Below, in pieces: positions 20,621-30,049 of a stretch of 54,760 nt of DNA. The stretch's first letter is position 1; each line of letters begins with the position of its first letter. The DNA is from Calditrichia bacterium (GTDB lineage Bacteria; Calditrichota; Calditrichia; JAJRVZ01): the NCBI GenBank assembly GCA_023132435.1, contig JAGLYF010000014.1:1-54760 (forward strand), given 5' to 3'. A program made the translations under genes and the position numbers. A model generated the notes under the pieces. The model searched no databases, was not told the DNA's origin, and saw only the letters and a program-made list of their open reading frames with translations.

Positions 20621-21784
20621 TTAATCTCTACCATAGTTAGGAGCTTGATCCACCCCAAGATATGCACTCATGACTTTACCTGTGCCGCCCCAGCCCGGAT
20701 AAACCATATATATTTTTTGTCCATGAAATGTCATGAAGCGAATCCACATAAGCTGTCCCTCAAAAATCGATCCTTCTGTACCATCCTGAGCGAGTGTATA
20801 TATTACATCTCCTCCATTTCCACTTGAGTAATAAATGGTTCCTTCTGCATCAATATCCAAGCCCAGCGGTGATACTCCCTCTAACAATACGGCTTCATTT
20901 TCAAGACCGCTTGCTGTAATATCATACCTTAAAAGTCGATTTGGGATTGGCGGATCCACTTTATTATTTCCCCAAACATCACCGACATAAAGATAATTTC
21001 CAAAAACCCTGCAAGACTTGGGGCTGGCAGGGATTACAGCCACGGTGGAAGTATCCCCTTGCGTATCATAGCGGTACACACCATACCAATTCGACACGAT
21101 ATACATATTATCATTTGCATCCCAATCGAAATCTATGGGGGATGGAACAGAAACAACATCCTCAATCGTATTCCCATCGGGAGAAATTCGAACAATTCTA
21201 TCACCGGTACATACATAGAGATAATTATCAGGGCCAAACTCAATGGCACCATTAACAGCCACACTAGCAAATAATTCTTTCTCCGCTCCTGGGGCAGGAA
21301 CTCTGTATATGGCACCATCACCTGCTGAACCAAAGTAAATGTTACCGTCATCATCTAATGCGGCCCCCTTCGGCCAGCTTGTATTATCATTAATCACCTC
21401 AAGTACGGGAGGATAAGTAAAATCCAGCTCATTACTCCAATTTAGGCCTCCAACTACAGATACTTTTACTTTTGTGGTTGTATATTCCATATAGGCCAAT
21501 TTTGGCACATCCAAAACTAAAATTGTTTCAGTAGCTGAATCCGGTATAAATGAAGACTGGTCAAAAACAACATTATTCTTCGCCGGATTCGGATTAAAAT
21601 TTTGTCCAAATATTGTGATTGGTGCTCCACCATAAGCCGTATCAGGGGTAAGACTGGTAAGTTCAGGTGTGGCTGCAGTGGGTGGATAAGGATCTGGCAC
21701 TTCTGTCACACTTTTTTCACAACTTGTAATTGATACAATCAGTAGAAAGGCAAAGAATAAAAATATCAATCTTTTTATTTTCAT
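20621..21784 (-). CDS. IPT/TIG domain plus NHL-like propeller lipoprotein
   Basis: A lipobox (SITSC, Cys22) is followed by an IPT/TIG immunoglobulin-like domain (about 38-125: SLTPDTAYGGAPITIFGQNF). A beta-propeller follows with NHL/SMP-30-like blades (KGAALDDDGNIYFGS, FGPDNYLYVCTGDRIVRI, GLDIDAEGTIYYSS). TIG plus NHL lipoproteins are common glycan-binding surface proteins in polysaccharide utilization loci. The gene is the last of the receptor operon, 64 nt after porV-like, with a terminator after it. A surface glycan-binding role analogous to SusE/SusF is inferred. The start has AAAGGAG. Confidence 0.83.
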   Translation of the reverse strand: MKIKRLIFLFFAFLLIVSITSCEKSVTEVPDPYPPTAATPELTSLTPDTAYGGAPITIFGQNFNPNPAKNNVVFDQSSFIPDSATETILVLDVPKLAYMEYTTTKVKVSVVGGLNWSNELDFTYPPVLEVINDNTSWPKGAALDDDGNIYFGSAGDGAIYRVPAPGAEKELFASVAVNGAIEFGPDNYLYVCTGDRIVRISPDGNTIEDVVSVPSPIDFDWDANDNMYIVSNWYGVYRYDTQGDTSTVAVIPASPKSCRVFGNYLYVGDVWGNNKVDPPIPNRLLRYDITASGLENEAVLLEGVSPLGLDIDAEGTIYYSSGNGGDVIYTLAQDGTEGSIFEGQLMWIRFMTFHGQKIYMVYPGWGGTGKVMSAYLGVDQAPNYGRD

Positions 21785-21848
21785 GGATTGCTCCTTTCGT
21801 TTTTGAGACTTGGCATTGCATTATGAACGAAATAGTCTATCGGTCTTT

Positions 21849-22877
21849 TTAGAAGGCGGTCCCAAATGATATTCTGTGAACACCGTCAAAGACACCAAAT
21901 GGATTATAGGCATAATCAAATCTCAAAGATACATTTGAAACTATTGGCATAACACCGATTCCGATTGAGAGATTATCTTCATCGTAATTAAATTTATATC
22001 CACCCCTTACAGCTAATATTTCGTTAAATACATATTCAAATCCGAAATGAACTCTCTCAGAATAATCACGGGGATGTAATACATCAAAAGCAACGGTTAA
22101 TACATGTTCACTATTTTCAGGTAAAAAGAATGGCAAAATATCCATGGCAAGACCTGCCTTAACGACATAGGGTAAAGGATATCTTTCTCCGTAGCTCTCG
22201 ACATAGTTAACCTCCTTTGACAGATGTTGCGCAACTACCGCCAATCTAAGATCTTTATATCCGGTATAATATAGAACGCCGAGGTCAAATGCCAATAGGC
22301 TGTTTTTAGTCTCAACAGTCTTATTTTCTTCTGTTGTCGTCCCTCCTTCGGCACCTACATAGGCTGATCCCAAATTCTGATAGATATACTTCAAATTCAC
22401 ACCAAAAGAAAAATTATCGGATATAGTCCGAGCATAGGTTAAACCTGCGTAAAAAGCATCCGGAGAAAACTCACCCGTCTCGACATAACCATCGGGAGAT
22501 ACTTCACTCCTCCTTGTACCATAAAATGTTCCATAATTAACCGAGGATACGTTCAAACCGAAGAATCCTATACTTTCTGCATTATATACCGCTGCAATAT
22601 TTTGATAACTAATGTCAGCAATCCACTTATTATAGTGAGCGGAGATATCCACATGATCAACATCTCTTATACCAGCCGGATTCCAATACATGGCTTCGGA
22701 ATGACCAGCAACAGCAGAAAAAGCTTCTCCCATAGCCGATCCCCTGGCACCGATAGGAATTGATAAAAATTTCATCGATGTCTGTGCTGTTTTTTTGACA
22801 TTCACCTGAGCCTCGGTTAAATCATGGAAGCAGACAAGTAATACAAGAGCAAATATTATATTTAGTGTTTTTTTCAT
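21849..22877 (-). CDS. PorV/PorQ family outer-membrane beta-barrel protein
   Basis: The start is moved from the tracked 22931 to 22877 because GGAGGGG sits 6 nt upstream and the new N-terminus MKKTLNIIFALVLLV is a signal peptide. The mature part has the family hallmark near its start, FLSIPIGARGSAMGEAFSAV and AMYWNPAG, then amphipathic strands ending in an aromatic C-terminus (RISFGTAF). PorV/PorQ proteins are FadL-like barrels that shuttle type IX cargo or act with associated receptors. Here it follows a receptor gene and a secreted 728-aa protein, suggesting a dedicated export or surface assembly unit. Confidence 0.9.
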   Translation of the reverse strand: MKKTLNIIFALVLLVCFHDLTEAQVNVKKTAQTSMKFLSIPIGARGSAMGEAFSAVAGHSEAMYWNPAGIRDVDHVDISAHYNKWIADISYQNIAAVYNAESIGFFGLNVSSVNYGTFYGTRRSEVSPDGYVETGEFSPDAFYAGLTYARTISDNFSFGVNLKYIYQNLGSAYVGAEGGTTTEENKTVETKNSLLAFDLGVLYYTGYKDLRLAVVAQHLSKEVNYVESYGERYPLPYVVKAGLAMDILPFFLPENSEHVLTVAFDVLHPRDYSERVHFGFEYVFNEILAVRGGYKFNYDEDNLSIGIGVMPIVSNVSLRFDYAYNPFGVFDGVHRISFGTAF

Positions 22878-22893
22878 TTTTATCCCCTCCATT

Positions 22894-25038
22894 CTATCTG
22901 ATAATAACAAATTTCTGAAATTTCTGACCATCCGTTATCGGTGTGCCATCGAGGGATTGAGCATTTTCGATAAACAGTATATAAACTCCCGAAGCAATAT
23001 ACTGATTCGTTTCAGTAATCTGATCCCATGACTCATCAGCGGATCCGTCGGTATGTTCGATTACCTTAATCAAATCGCCACTTTCAGTGTATATTTTCAG
23101 CGTACAGATCTGCGGTAAGCCAAAAATTTTAATTTCATCCTGGTTTGAGAAATTTAATGTTCCAGCATCAACACGAAAAGGATTCGGAACGACACGTATC
23201 TCATCCAAGGTTGCAAGTTCTCCGCTTAAAAATGATGAGGCTCCATAAAGCGATCTATTGTCATATTTACTACTCTCCGCACCACCTGCCATACATGTTA
23301 CGAAGTAGTGATAAGATTGACCGCGGACCGTTGTTGTGTCTTGATAAGAATTCGTATTCCCATCTGTTGTTGACCAAATTAATTCATAATTTTTAAATAC
23401 GATGTCGTCCGGATGGTCAACCTGTACATGACCCTCTTTGCGATAAATACGCCAATCACTAAAATTATCCGGAAAAAGATCATCATCTGAATAACCCCAA
23501 TCGAGTTGAATATATCCTGGGCCTGATGTTGTAGTCAAATCTGGTGAAGGAGGAGCAGGCAGGATGCCAAAGCTTCCTGTATTCAGGAAGTTGATCCAGG
23601 CGCCGTATCCCCTGTCCAGATTATAAAAAAGAGAATCGTAACCAACTGATAATGTCAGATTCTTCTCTTCATCTGTAACTTCATCATTCCACCATCTCTT
23701 ACCCAGTTCAACCGCTTCCACTGGATTCATAGAACCAACTCCGATCGCCCAGACCCAGCGGATACTATCGCCATAGGCAATCTCAATCGGACCATGGTTT
23801 TGTAACATAGTTCTACCCAAAACATTTCTGTGATCTACGTCAGGATCAAGAGTCCAGGGATTTTCCCCTGCATAGAGCAGTTCATTTGGATCTGACGCAT
23901 CATAGCGCAGAGGGGGAATCGGATTGGTGTAAAACGGGTAGCCATCATCGATATAAGGCTCCCCATGAGGCCAAAGTGGACCGGACCAGAGTTCTGTAAC
24001 AATGTCATTACTTCCGGAAAAGAAAGGTTGTGTCGGATCATCCTGCCTGTTATTATTCAGATCTGTTAAATGGTAAGTACAGAAACCAATATATGCAGGA
24101 GATAGCAATTTTCCTGCATCAGGGTGATCAGCTACAGGATATGGATCTCCAAAATCATTATCTTTGCCAGCGGTAATCAGGGCTGCGGGATCCCATACGA
24201 TTGGTGCATCGGCATCAACGCCATATTGAATCAGCAAAGAGTCTCGAGGTGTGGAAGCCGGGGGAACAGTTTCTGATTCTCGAATCATGTAACTGACCCA
24301 GGTATCATAACCATAAGCAGTACCATTAGAATAACTGTAAGGATATAAACCATCTCCACCATAAGCACGTCGGCTGGGTTCCGGTGTTAAAGATTTAGTA
24401 AACCAGATTCTAATGGTCTGGGGTGGACCGTCGGGGCCTTCCTGTGTAATATCCCAATCCAGATTATTAATGACCGTATAATCGAAAATAATTATATCAT
24501 CATAATCAGGATGTGCAAAGGCATATGCCTTGATCTTATGCTGGGCACCACCCCAAACAAATCTCCCGGTTTGATTAACCCAGGATAACATTTGGTCACA
24601 AGGCAGATTTGGATCCACTTCACCTAAATAGGGCCTCTGGGGGATACCATCGACAACCACCTCTGGAGGAGGATATTTACGATATTCAACCATCTCTTTC
24701 ACCGTATAGGAATATCCTGTATATTCTGTTGTCCAAATTCCTCCCGAGCGGGGATAAAAATCTGTTTCACCGGTTGTCCTATCGGTGTAATATTCGATTT
24801 CATCCATCGCTCCTCTGTACTCGGTACCTACCAGCAGCTCCCTATGATACCAACCACCCGGATAAGTCGCCGTCCAGTCAGCCTCTGTCCAGGGAATGTG
24901 ATCGAATTTTTGATTGATCGTCATATGAAGATTTCCAATATTGATCGTTTTTTGTTGTGCCAGTACAGAAACATGGAGAATACCTGTCAAAAGGCTGAAA
25001 ATTATTAGATAAATCATAGATTTTAATATTCTCATCAT
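22894..25038 (-). CDS. Large secreted protein with sorting-type C-terminus, downstream of TonB receptor
   Basis: I do not recognise a named family across most of this protein of about 714 residues. It has a signal peptide (LLTGILHVSVLAQQ) and a long tryptophan/tyrosine-rich extracellular-type body. A fibronectin-III-like segment (about 545-620, GYIQLDWGYSDDD ... SYHYFVTCMAG) and a terminal sorting-like domain (RVVPNPFRV ... SGVYILFIE) follow. The start is set to the double ATG at 25038/25035; the tracked start would overlap the receptor stop. Position directly after the TonB-dependent receptor is where SusD would be expected, but no SusD TPR-helical sequence is visible. It may be a functional substitute for SusD. 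Confidence 0.72.
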   Translation of the reverse strand: MMRILKSMIYLIIFSLLTGILHVSVLAQQKTINIGNLHMTINQKFDHIPWTEADWTATYPGGWYHRELLVGTEYRGAMDEIEYYTDRTTGETDFYPRSGGIWTTEYTGYSYTVKEMVEYRKYPPPEVVVDGIPQRPYLGEVDPNLPCDQMLSWVNQTGRFVWGGAQHKIKAYAFAHPDYDDIIIFDYTVINNLDWDITQEGPDGPPQTIRIWFTKSLTPEPSRRAYGGDGLYPYSYSNGTAYGYDTWVSYMIRESETVPPASTPRDSLLIQYGVDADAPIVWDPAALITAGKDNDFGDPYPVADHPDAGKLLSPAYIGFCTYHLTDLNNNRQDDPTQPFFSGSNDIVTELWSGPLWPHGEPYIDDGYPFYTNPIPPLRYDASDPNELLYAGENPWTLDPDVDHRNVLGRTMLQNHGPIEIAYGDSIRWVWAIGVGSMNPVEAVELGKRWWNDEVTDEEKNLTLSVGYDSLFYNLDRGYGAWINFLNTGSFGILPAPPSPDLTTTSGPGYIQLDWGYSDDDLFPDNFSDWRIYRKEGHVQVDHPDDIVFKNYELIWSTTDGNTNSYQDTTTVRGQSYHYFVTCMAGGAESSKYDNRSLYGASSFLSGELATLDEIRVVPNPFRVDAGTLNFSNQDEIKIFGLPQICTLKIYTESGDLIKVIEHTDGSADESWDQITETNQYIASGVYILFIENAQSLDGTPITDGQKFQKFVIIR

Positions 25039-25057
25039 ACCTCCAAATCCTTTGAGT

Positions 25058-28000
25058 TTACATTTCGAACCGGATACCAAAGAAAATCTGGCGGGGATTT
25101 AAAAATTGTTTCCAATTCATCCACCCCAGCTGTATATAATCTTTGTCCCATGTACCCCATTTATCATCACCTTTTTTATCTCCTTCTTCCCATGGTAAGC
25201 GAAGGGCTTCTCTGTACGCGAGCGCTTCTGCCTGATTAAAATGACCTGTGTTAAGAAATTTTTGGTTCCACAGATTTTTAACATCGAGGTATAAAGTTGC
25301 GTTCATCCCATATGCAGATATAATTTTTTCCACTCTCAGATCTGTATTAGAGTGATCCACTCTCTGGATCCAATGTTGTTGTGGTGTCGGCACTTGTGGA
25401 TCCCAGATAAATTCTCCGCCATCATCCCATCTGTAAAGAAAAGTGGCACTCCAGCCGCCCCACAGCTGCCCAAAATCAAGGGGAGTCATTACGGTCAGAC
25501 CAGTCCTAAACCGGGGTTGTGCGCGCAATTTAGTTTGCGCTGCATTTGTTTCCTGAGCCTCATTTTCCAGAGGATTTTCATAAATAAAAGGCAAAACAGT
25601 GTGTCCACCCGAAAGTAACCTGTAGTCATAGTTAGCCCAGAACTTAGTATAACGGCCCCAGGGTTTTTCAACCCGAATCTCAATACCTCTGATATCCCGA
25701 TATAGATTATTTGACCACAACTGGTTTTCCACTGTATGATCCCAATCAACACCGGATAATAACTGATCTTCACCTGTGACATCCTTATAGTAGCCAGCCA
25801 CATGAATAAGGAACATGTCCGCTATCGTTTGTTCAACACCAAGTTCATAGGCCACTGTTCTTGGTGCTTCCAGATCCGGTGTGGGCATTACAAAACCCGG
25901 CCCTGTCAATGGACCAGCATATGAATACCAGTAATACGGATATGGCGTTTGATAAAAATGTCCATAATTAAAATATAATTTAGTAGTCTCCGATGCAGGG
26001 AATGAAAGACCTACACGAGGTTGGATGTAAATTTTCGATTTTACCTCCTCTGTACGTTGTGTCCCCCACCAGTATTCACCTCCAGCATCCCAGTTTGTCT
26101 CCTGGTAGGCAAGATCCCACGGTGTTTCCAATTTATATCCTTTTGTGCGGGGATTATGATAATCAAAACGTAATCCGAGATTGGCAATCATACCCTGAAA
26201 TTCAAGTTTATCCTGAATATAAAAAGCAGCCAGCAGGGGACTTTCATCCCACCATTGCCAGTTCTTCGGTTCGAGTGCATACATCACATCCATATCTTTA
26301 TACATTTGATCTGGATTATCCAAAAGGTACCAGTCACCCATGACGGTGTCACCTAATGCTGCCCAGGCTGATTCCTTGACCTGCCGCATACTCCTCACCT
26401 CAAAGATGGGTATATCAATTTGTATACCTATTTTAACCTGATTATACCTATCAACCTGAGAGACCAAATCGAACTTTATCTGATGAAGATAATCGAATGT
26501 ATCTTCAAAACGACGGGCATGTCCGTTGATACCAAAATAGCCGGTCTGATCCGGTGTATTTACACCATACGTATTAATGGGTGTTTCATCATACCATCTG
26601 CCATTAATCTCGTGGATCGAAGTCAGATCCCTTGGCAAGGCACGCCAGGTAAACCGATGTGTTTTGGCAAAGGTATATCGTACTTCAAGAAATGTTGTGG
26701 GATTAATGACATATGTGCCATCAAGACTGAGCCGAAGTAGATCTTCCTCTCCGAGCGACAGCCACCAATTTCCGTACATCTCATACGTACCAAAGGCATC
26801 TGCCGTCCACTGGCTCGAATAGTAATCTCCGGAAATCAATCCGGCAAGAGCGCCATAACTTCCCGGAAAGGCTACACCTATTGAAGACAAATTACCTCCT
26901 CTTCTATCTGGTGCTGTTCCATCTAGATCGCCGTACATACCGGTAAAACCTAATTTTAATTTATTTGTAATTTGTGAGTTTAACTTGAGAGAAAACATGT
27001 TTGTAACCGCTTTTTTCTTTGATAAAGGATAAGCATAGAGTCTTTGTTCTCTTCGGTAGGAAGTTGAAAAGTAAGTATCTTTTACAAATGGTAGCGGGCC
27101 GCTAAACGTAACATCAAAATCATAATCCGGGTCATCAGCATAATCTCTGCCCCGGTGTCTCCACTTCCAAAGTTCAAGAGCCTCCTGAGGTGTCAGGTCA
27201 TTATCCGGGTTATTATCCTGAAGATATCTTTCAGAAACAGAATTCCATCCCTCGAATGTTAAAGGATACCCTTGCGCCCCATTTGTTTCATAGTAAAGTG
27301 CTACATCTTCTGTAGTGATACCCGTAAACGCCTGAGAACCGGCAAACATTTGCCATATAATACCATTATTCGCATAAACGTCCGGTCCAAAATGTTTGTA
27401 TTGAGGATAAGCATGCCGATAATCAATAGCCAAATGATACTTATCGGATCCCTGATCAGTCGTGACATTCAACAGTCCGGAACGAACCTGCCCATACTCC
27501 GCATTAAATCCACCGGTGAGCAGTTGAATATCTTTGATGGATGTTTTAGGAACTGTCATAAAAGAAACGTCTGTCAGGTTACTTTTCATAGAAATATTAT
27601 CTACGCGAAAATCAGATTCCCTTATTTCTCCACCTCTAATTGACAGACCCGCTCCTTTGTCAACATCCTGAGTGATTTCAAATCCAGCTTGTAATTGGAG
27701 CAATTCTGTTACGCTACCGGTGGGATTAGTTTGAATATAATCGGCAGAGAGCTCAATTTGTGTAGCAGAAATATCCTTTCGTATGATTGGTCTTTCAGCT
27801 TCAATGACTATTGTCTCTGCAGATTCTAATGTTGTTGCCTCTAGAGCGAAATTAAGCTGAGTGGTCGCATCCGCAGCTATATCCACACCTGTCATTCTCA
27901 CTTCTTTGTAACCAATAATATTTGCAATAACGGTGTATACACCCGGTGAAACATTTAGAATAAGGAAGAATCCATCCATATCAACCGCTGCTCCTAGAGT

Positions 28001-28153
28001 CGTACCCTCAATGTAGACATTTGTACCAGGCAAAGGCTCACCAGTCTGAGCATCGGTGACATTCCCAACTATTTTACCATCATCAGCCAGGACACTGGAA
28101 AAACAAAATCCTAAAAAAAGTAAGATGGATAAAAATTGTAATGTTTTTACCAT
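25058..28153 (-). CDS. TonB-dependent receptor with carboxypeptidase-like regulatory domain
   Basis: The 1031-residue protein carries a signal peptide (ending VLADD, residue 25) and a carboxypeptidase-regulatory-like domain (26-110, GNVTDAQTGEPLPGTNVYIE). A plug follows (about 125-235, LQLQAGFEITQDVDKGAGLSIRGGE in two parts), then a 22-strand barrel ending in Phe-containing FFGIRFEM. It should import ligand across the outer membrane using TonB energy. It is SusC-like in having the N-terminal extension but lacks an adjacent SusD. A strong GGAGGTAACC precedes the ATG. It lies 21 nt after the LacI-like gene, so both share the promoter region at 29054-29281. Confidence 0.92.
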   Translation of the reverse strand: MVKTLQFLSILLFLGFCFSSVLADDGKIVGNVTDAQTGEPLPGTNVYIEGTTLGAAVDMDGFFLILNVSPGVYTVIANIIGYKEVRMTGVDIAADATTQLNFALEATTLESAETIVIEAERPIIRKDISATQIELSADYIQTNPTGSVTELLQLQAGFEITQDVDKGAGLSIRGGEIRESDFRVDNISMKSNLTDVSFMTVPKTSIKDIQLLTGGFNAEYGQVRSGLLNVTTDQGSDKYHLAIDYRHAYPQYKHFGPDVYANNGIIWQMFAGSQAFTGITTEDVALYYETNGAQGYPLTFEGWNSVSERYLQDNNPDNDLTPQEALELWKWRHRGRDYADDPDYDFDVTFSGPLPFVKDTYFSTSYRREQRLYAYPLSKKKAVTNMFSLKLNSQITNKLKLGFTGMYGDLDGTAPDRRGGNLSSIGVAFPGSYGALAGLISGDYYSSQWTADAFGTYEMYGNWWLSLGEEDLLRLSLDGTYVINPTTFLEVRYTFAKTHRFTWRALPRDLTSIHEINGRWYDETPINTYGVNTPDQTGYFGINGHARRFEDTFDYLHQIKFDLVSQVDRYNQVKIGIQIDIPIFEVRSMRQVKESAWAALGDTVMGDWYLLDNPDQMYKDMDVMYALEPKNWQWWDESPLLAAFYIQDKLEFQGMIANLGLRFDYHNPRTKGYKLETPWDLAYQETNWDAGGEYWWGTQRTEEVKSKIYIQPRVGLSFPASETTKLYFNYGHFYQTPYPYYWYSYAGPLTGPGFVMPTPDLEAPRTVAYELGVEQTIADMFLIHVAGYYKDVTGEDQLLSGVDWDHTVENQLWSNNLYRDIRGIEIRVEKPWGRYTKFWANYDYRLLSGGHTVLPFIYENPLENEAQETNAAQTKLRAQPRFRTGLTVMTPLDFGQLWGGWSATFLYRWDDGGEFIWDPQVPTPQQHWIQRVDHSNTDLRVEKIISAYGMNATLYLDVKNLWNQKFLNTGHFNQAEALAYREALRLPWEEGDKKGDDKWGTWDKDYIQLGWMNWKQFLNPRQIFFGIRFEM

Positions 28154-28174
28154 GGTTACCTCCTAAAAATATTG

Positions 28175-29053
28175 TTATTTACTCCTTTTTATGCGTGTAG
28201 ATTGTCGTACGACTAACTTCGTTTTCAAAACCCTTTCAACCGGTTCTACAGATTTTCCATTTTTATTTATTAGATCGATAAGTTCTTCAGCTGCAGTTTT
28301 ACCTATTTCATATCGAGGTTCAGCTATCGTTGTTAAGGGAGGATCAATTAGTGCTGCTACCGGATTATCATTAAATCCAATGAGTGCGATATCATCATAA
28401 ATCTTTAATCCGACTTTTTTTATCTCAAAAAACGCTCCAATTGCAACCGGATCATTTATTGTAAATACCGCTTCGGGCCTCTTATCGAGCTGAAGAAGTT
28501 TACGCATGCCCCTCCTTCCGGCTTCTTCATTTAATTCATCATATTCAACAAATTGTTCATTATATGACAAATCATATTTTTCTAATGCTGCTCGATATCC
28601 GTCATATCTGTTTTTACAGCCAACAATATATTGAGGACCGGCCAAGTGCGCTATTCGTTCATAACCAAGAAGAATGAGATATTCTGTTGCATTAAATCCT
28701 CCTTCGAAATCATCGACTACAACATGGCTGACATTCAGATCCGGACAAACCCGGTCGAAAAATATCAGTGGAACAGACTGATCTATTATAGGTTGAAAAT
28801 GGGAACTGCATTTTGTTTTTTGTGAGATAGAGACGAGTAGACCCTGAACACCACTGGCCAGGAGTGCTTTTATCTCAGCTGCCTCTCTTTCCGGATCTTC
28901 TTTCGATTGGCCGATTTTTAAAGAATAGCCTTTTTGAAAACAAAGATCTTCAATTCCATCTAGTATACCAGCAAAAAAAGGATGTTTTAATTCAGGAACA
29001 ATAACACCGATTGATTTACCACCTGAATTATTGGGCCACTCTTTTTCGGTCAT
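28175..29053 (-). CDS. LacI-type sugar-sensor protein lacking the DNA-binding domain
   Basis: The 292 residues align with the effector-binding part of LacI/GalR regulators: SIGVIVPELKHPFFAGILDGIE at the start, FFDRVCPD, HLAGPQ, AVFTINDPVAIGAF and the terminal PPLTTIAEPRYEIGKTAAEEL. The usual N-terminal helix-turn-helix of about 60 residues is absent. Upstream frames are closed (in-frame TAG five codons before the ATG), and a proper AGGAAATAATC site precedes the start, so this looks like a real start rather than a miscalled one. There is no signal peptide, so it is cytosolic. It may sense a sugar and act through a partner, or be a decayed regulator. It is first in the receptor operon. Confidence 0.83.
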   Translation of the reverse strand: MTEKEWPNNSGGKSIGVIVPELKHPFFAGILDGIEDLCFQKGYSLKIGQSKEDPEREAAEIKALLASGVQGLLVSISQKTKCSSHFQPIIDQSVPLIFFDRVCPDLNVSHVVVDDFEGGFNATEYLILLGYERIAHLAGPQYIVGCKNRYDGYRAALEKYDLSYNEQFVEYDELNEEAGRRGMRKLLQLDKRPEAVFTINDPVAIGAFFEIKKVGLKIYDDIALIGFNDNPVAALIDPPLTTIAEPRYEIGKTAAEELIDLINKNGKSVEPVERVLKTKLVVRQSTRIKRSK

Positions 29054-29201
29054 GATTATTTCCTAAACCGTTTTACATTGCTAAATAGTTGCCTGGAATA
29101 TATTGGAACAAACCATTTGTATAGCACTCAATGTCCGGATAGCAATATTATAACTAGTGGGAGACCACAGGGAGATAATAATTCATTTTTACACTAAAGA
29201 T

Positions 29202-29231
29202 ACAGTTAATTCACGTTAAGATCACAGTTAC
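29202..29231 (+). promoter_or_regulatory. Triple GTTA-repeat operator-like site upstream of the receptor operon
   Basis: The plus strand reads ACAGTTAATTCACGTTAAGA then TCACAGTTAC, giving GTTAA at 29205, GTTAA at 29215 and GTTAC at 29227. The same spacing (10 then 12) and 22 of 30 identical bases occur at 35650-35679 upstream of the winged-helix regulator. Direct repeats one helical turn apart are typical of OmpR/PhoB-fold DNA-binding domains. A further GTTAA lies at 29240. It sits about 150-180 bp before the LacI-like gene, in reverse orientation to it. The remainder of the 228-bp gap shows no gene. Confidence 0.5.
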
Positions 29232-29281
29232 TCTTAACTGTTAATACGTTTACGAATCTGTTCTACTAAATTCCATAAGCA

Positions 29282-29953
29282 TTATTTTCGGTGAAACAAA
29301 CCAAACGCGGCAGGAACATGAAAATCCGGATTCTCCGTCTTTGGATTTATCCAGCTAATCCAACGTTCTTCTATTCGATTATTTACACCACGGTAAAAAT
29401 CAGCCCGGAAGATTCCTACTTTAATAGAATCTCCTTTTTCCAAAAAAAATAAACCTAAAGATTTTAGAGTCTCTAACGGAATTAATCCCTTAACTGTATA
29501 ACCCGATTTGTTTATACAACCAACGGTATGAAGCCCGGGACATTCCCAGGATAAATCAAACTTCCTGTAATAGGAGGCAGCACAACTAAAAACACGGCCT
29601 CTGGGATCAATCTCCAAACAATAGTAGTTGTTTAACTGATCATCTAAAGCAAAAAAAAGTTCCACTCTATCTTCTTGAATAATATCCATCTTATTGTGAC
29701 ACTTATCTTTTATAATAAGATCATTATCATCAACTCTAAAATCGAAATAGAAATTCTTCTTGTTACATATTGCCCTAAATTCCGTGTAAGGAACATCTGT
29801 TTTATTCCAGGGTTGAACAAATCGAGTTTCGACGTTTGCCAGAGCCAAAATATGTCGACTATCTAAATCCTCTATTGAAATGTTTTTATTATAGACACTG
29901 TTTACCAGATAAGTCTTTACTTTAGTTTCATCATTATCAAATTCTCTATACAT
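29282..29953 (-). CDS. Carbohydrate-binding family 9-like protein
   Basis: The product of about 223 residues matches CBM9-like domains: FYFDFRVDDNDLIIKDKC, DRVELFFALDD, YYCLEIDPRGRVF, GYTVKGLIPLETL and the closing FHVPAAFGLFHR. CBM9 binds sugar chain ends, usually in exported enzymes, but here there is no signal peptide and no catalytic module. Family members of this stand-alone type recur in carbohydrate loci with unknown function. The tracked TTG start is replaced by the ATG two codons later (29953). The gene lies between galE and the receptor operon. Confidence 0.78.
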   Translation of the reverse strand: MYREFDNDETKVKTYLVNSVYNKNISIEDLDSRHILALANVETRFVQPWNKTDVPYTEFRAICNKKNFYFDFRVDDNDLIIKDKCHNKMDIIQEDRVELFFALDDQLNNYYCLEIDPRGRVFSCAASYYRKFDLSWECPGLHTVGCINKSGYTVKGLIPLETLKSLGLFFLEKGDSIKVGIFRADFYRGVNNRIEERWISWINPKTENPDFHVPAAFGLFHRK

Positions 29954-30049
29954 AACCAACCGTTTGGATTTGTAGTTAAAAGTTTTTGAGTTTATGGTTG
30001 CTCAAATATTCTTGTTAACCGAGGTATTGATCATTCTGTTGTTAGATCC

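Noticed and set aside
20563-20640. Plus-strand 21-codon ORF (start 20575) with a perfect GGAGGTG site, overlapping the end of the 20621 gene
   Set aside because: It is too short, antisense to a real gene, has no known family, and the GGAGGTG may be chance; it also abuts the terminator hairpin.
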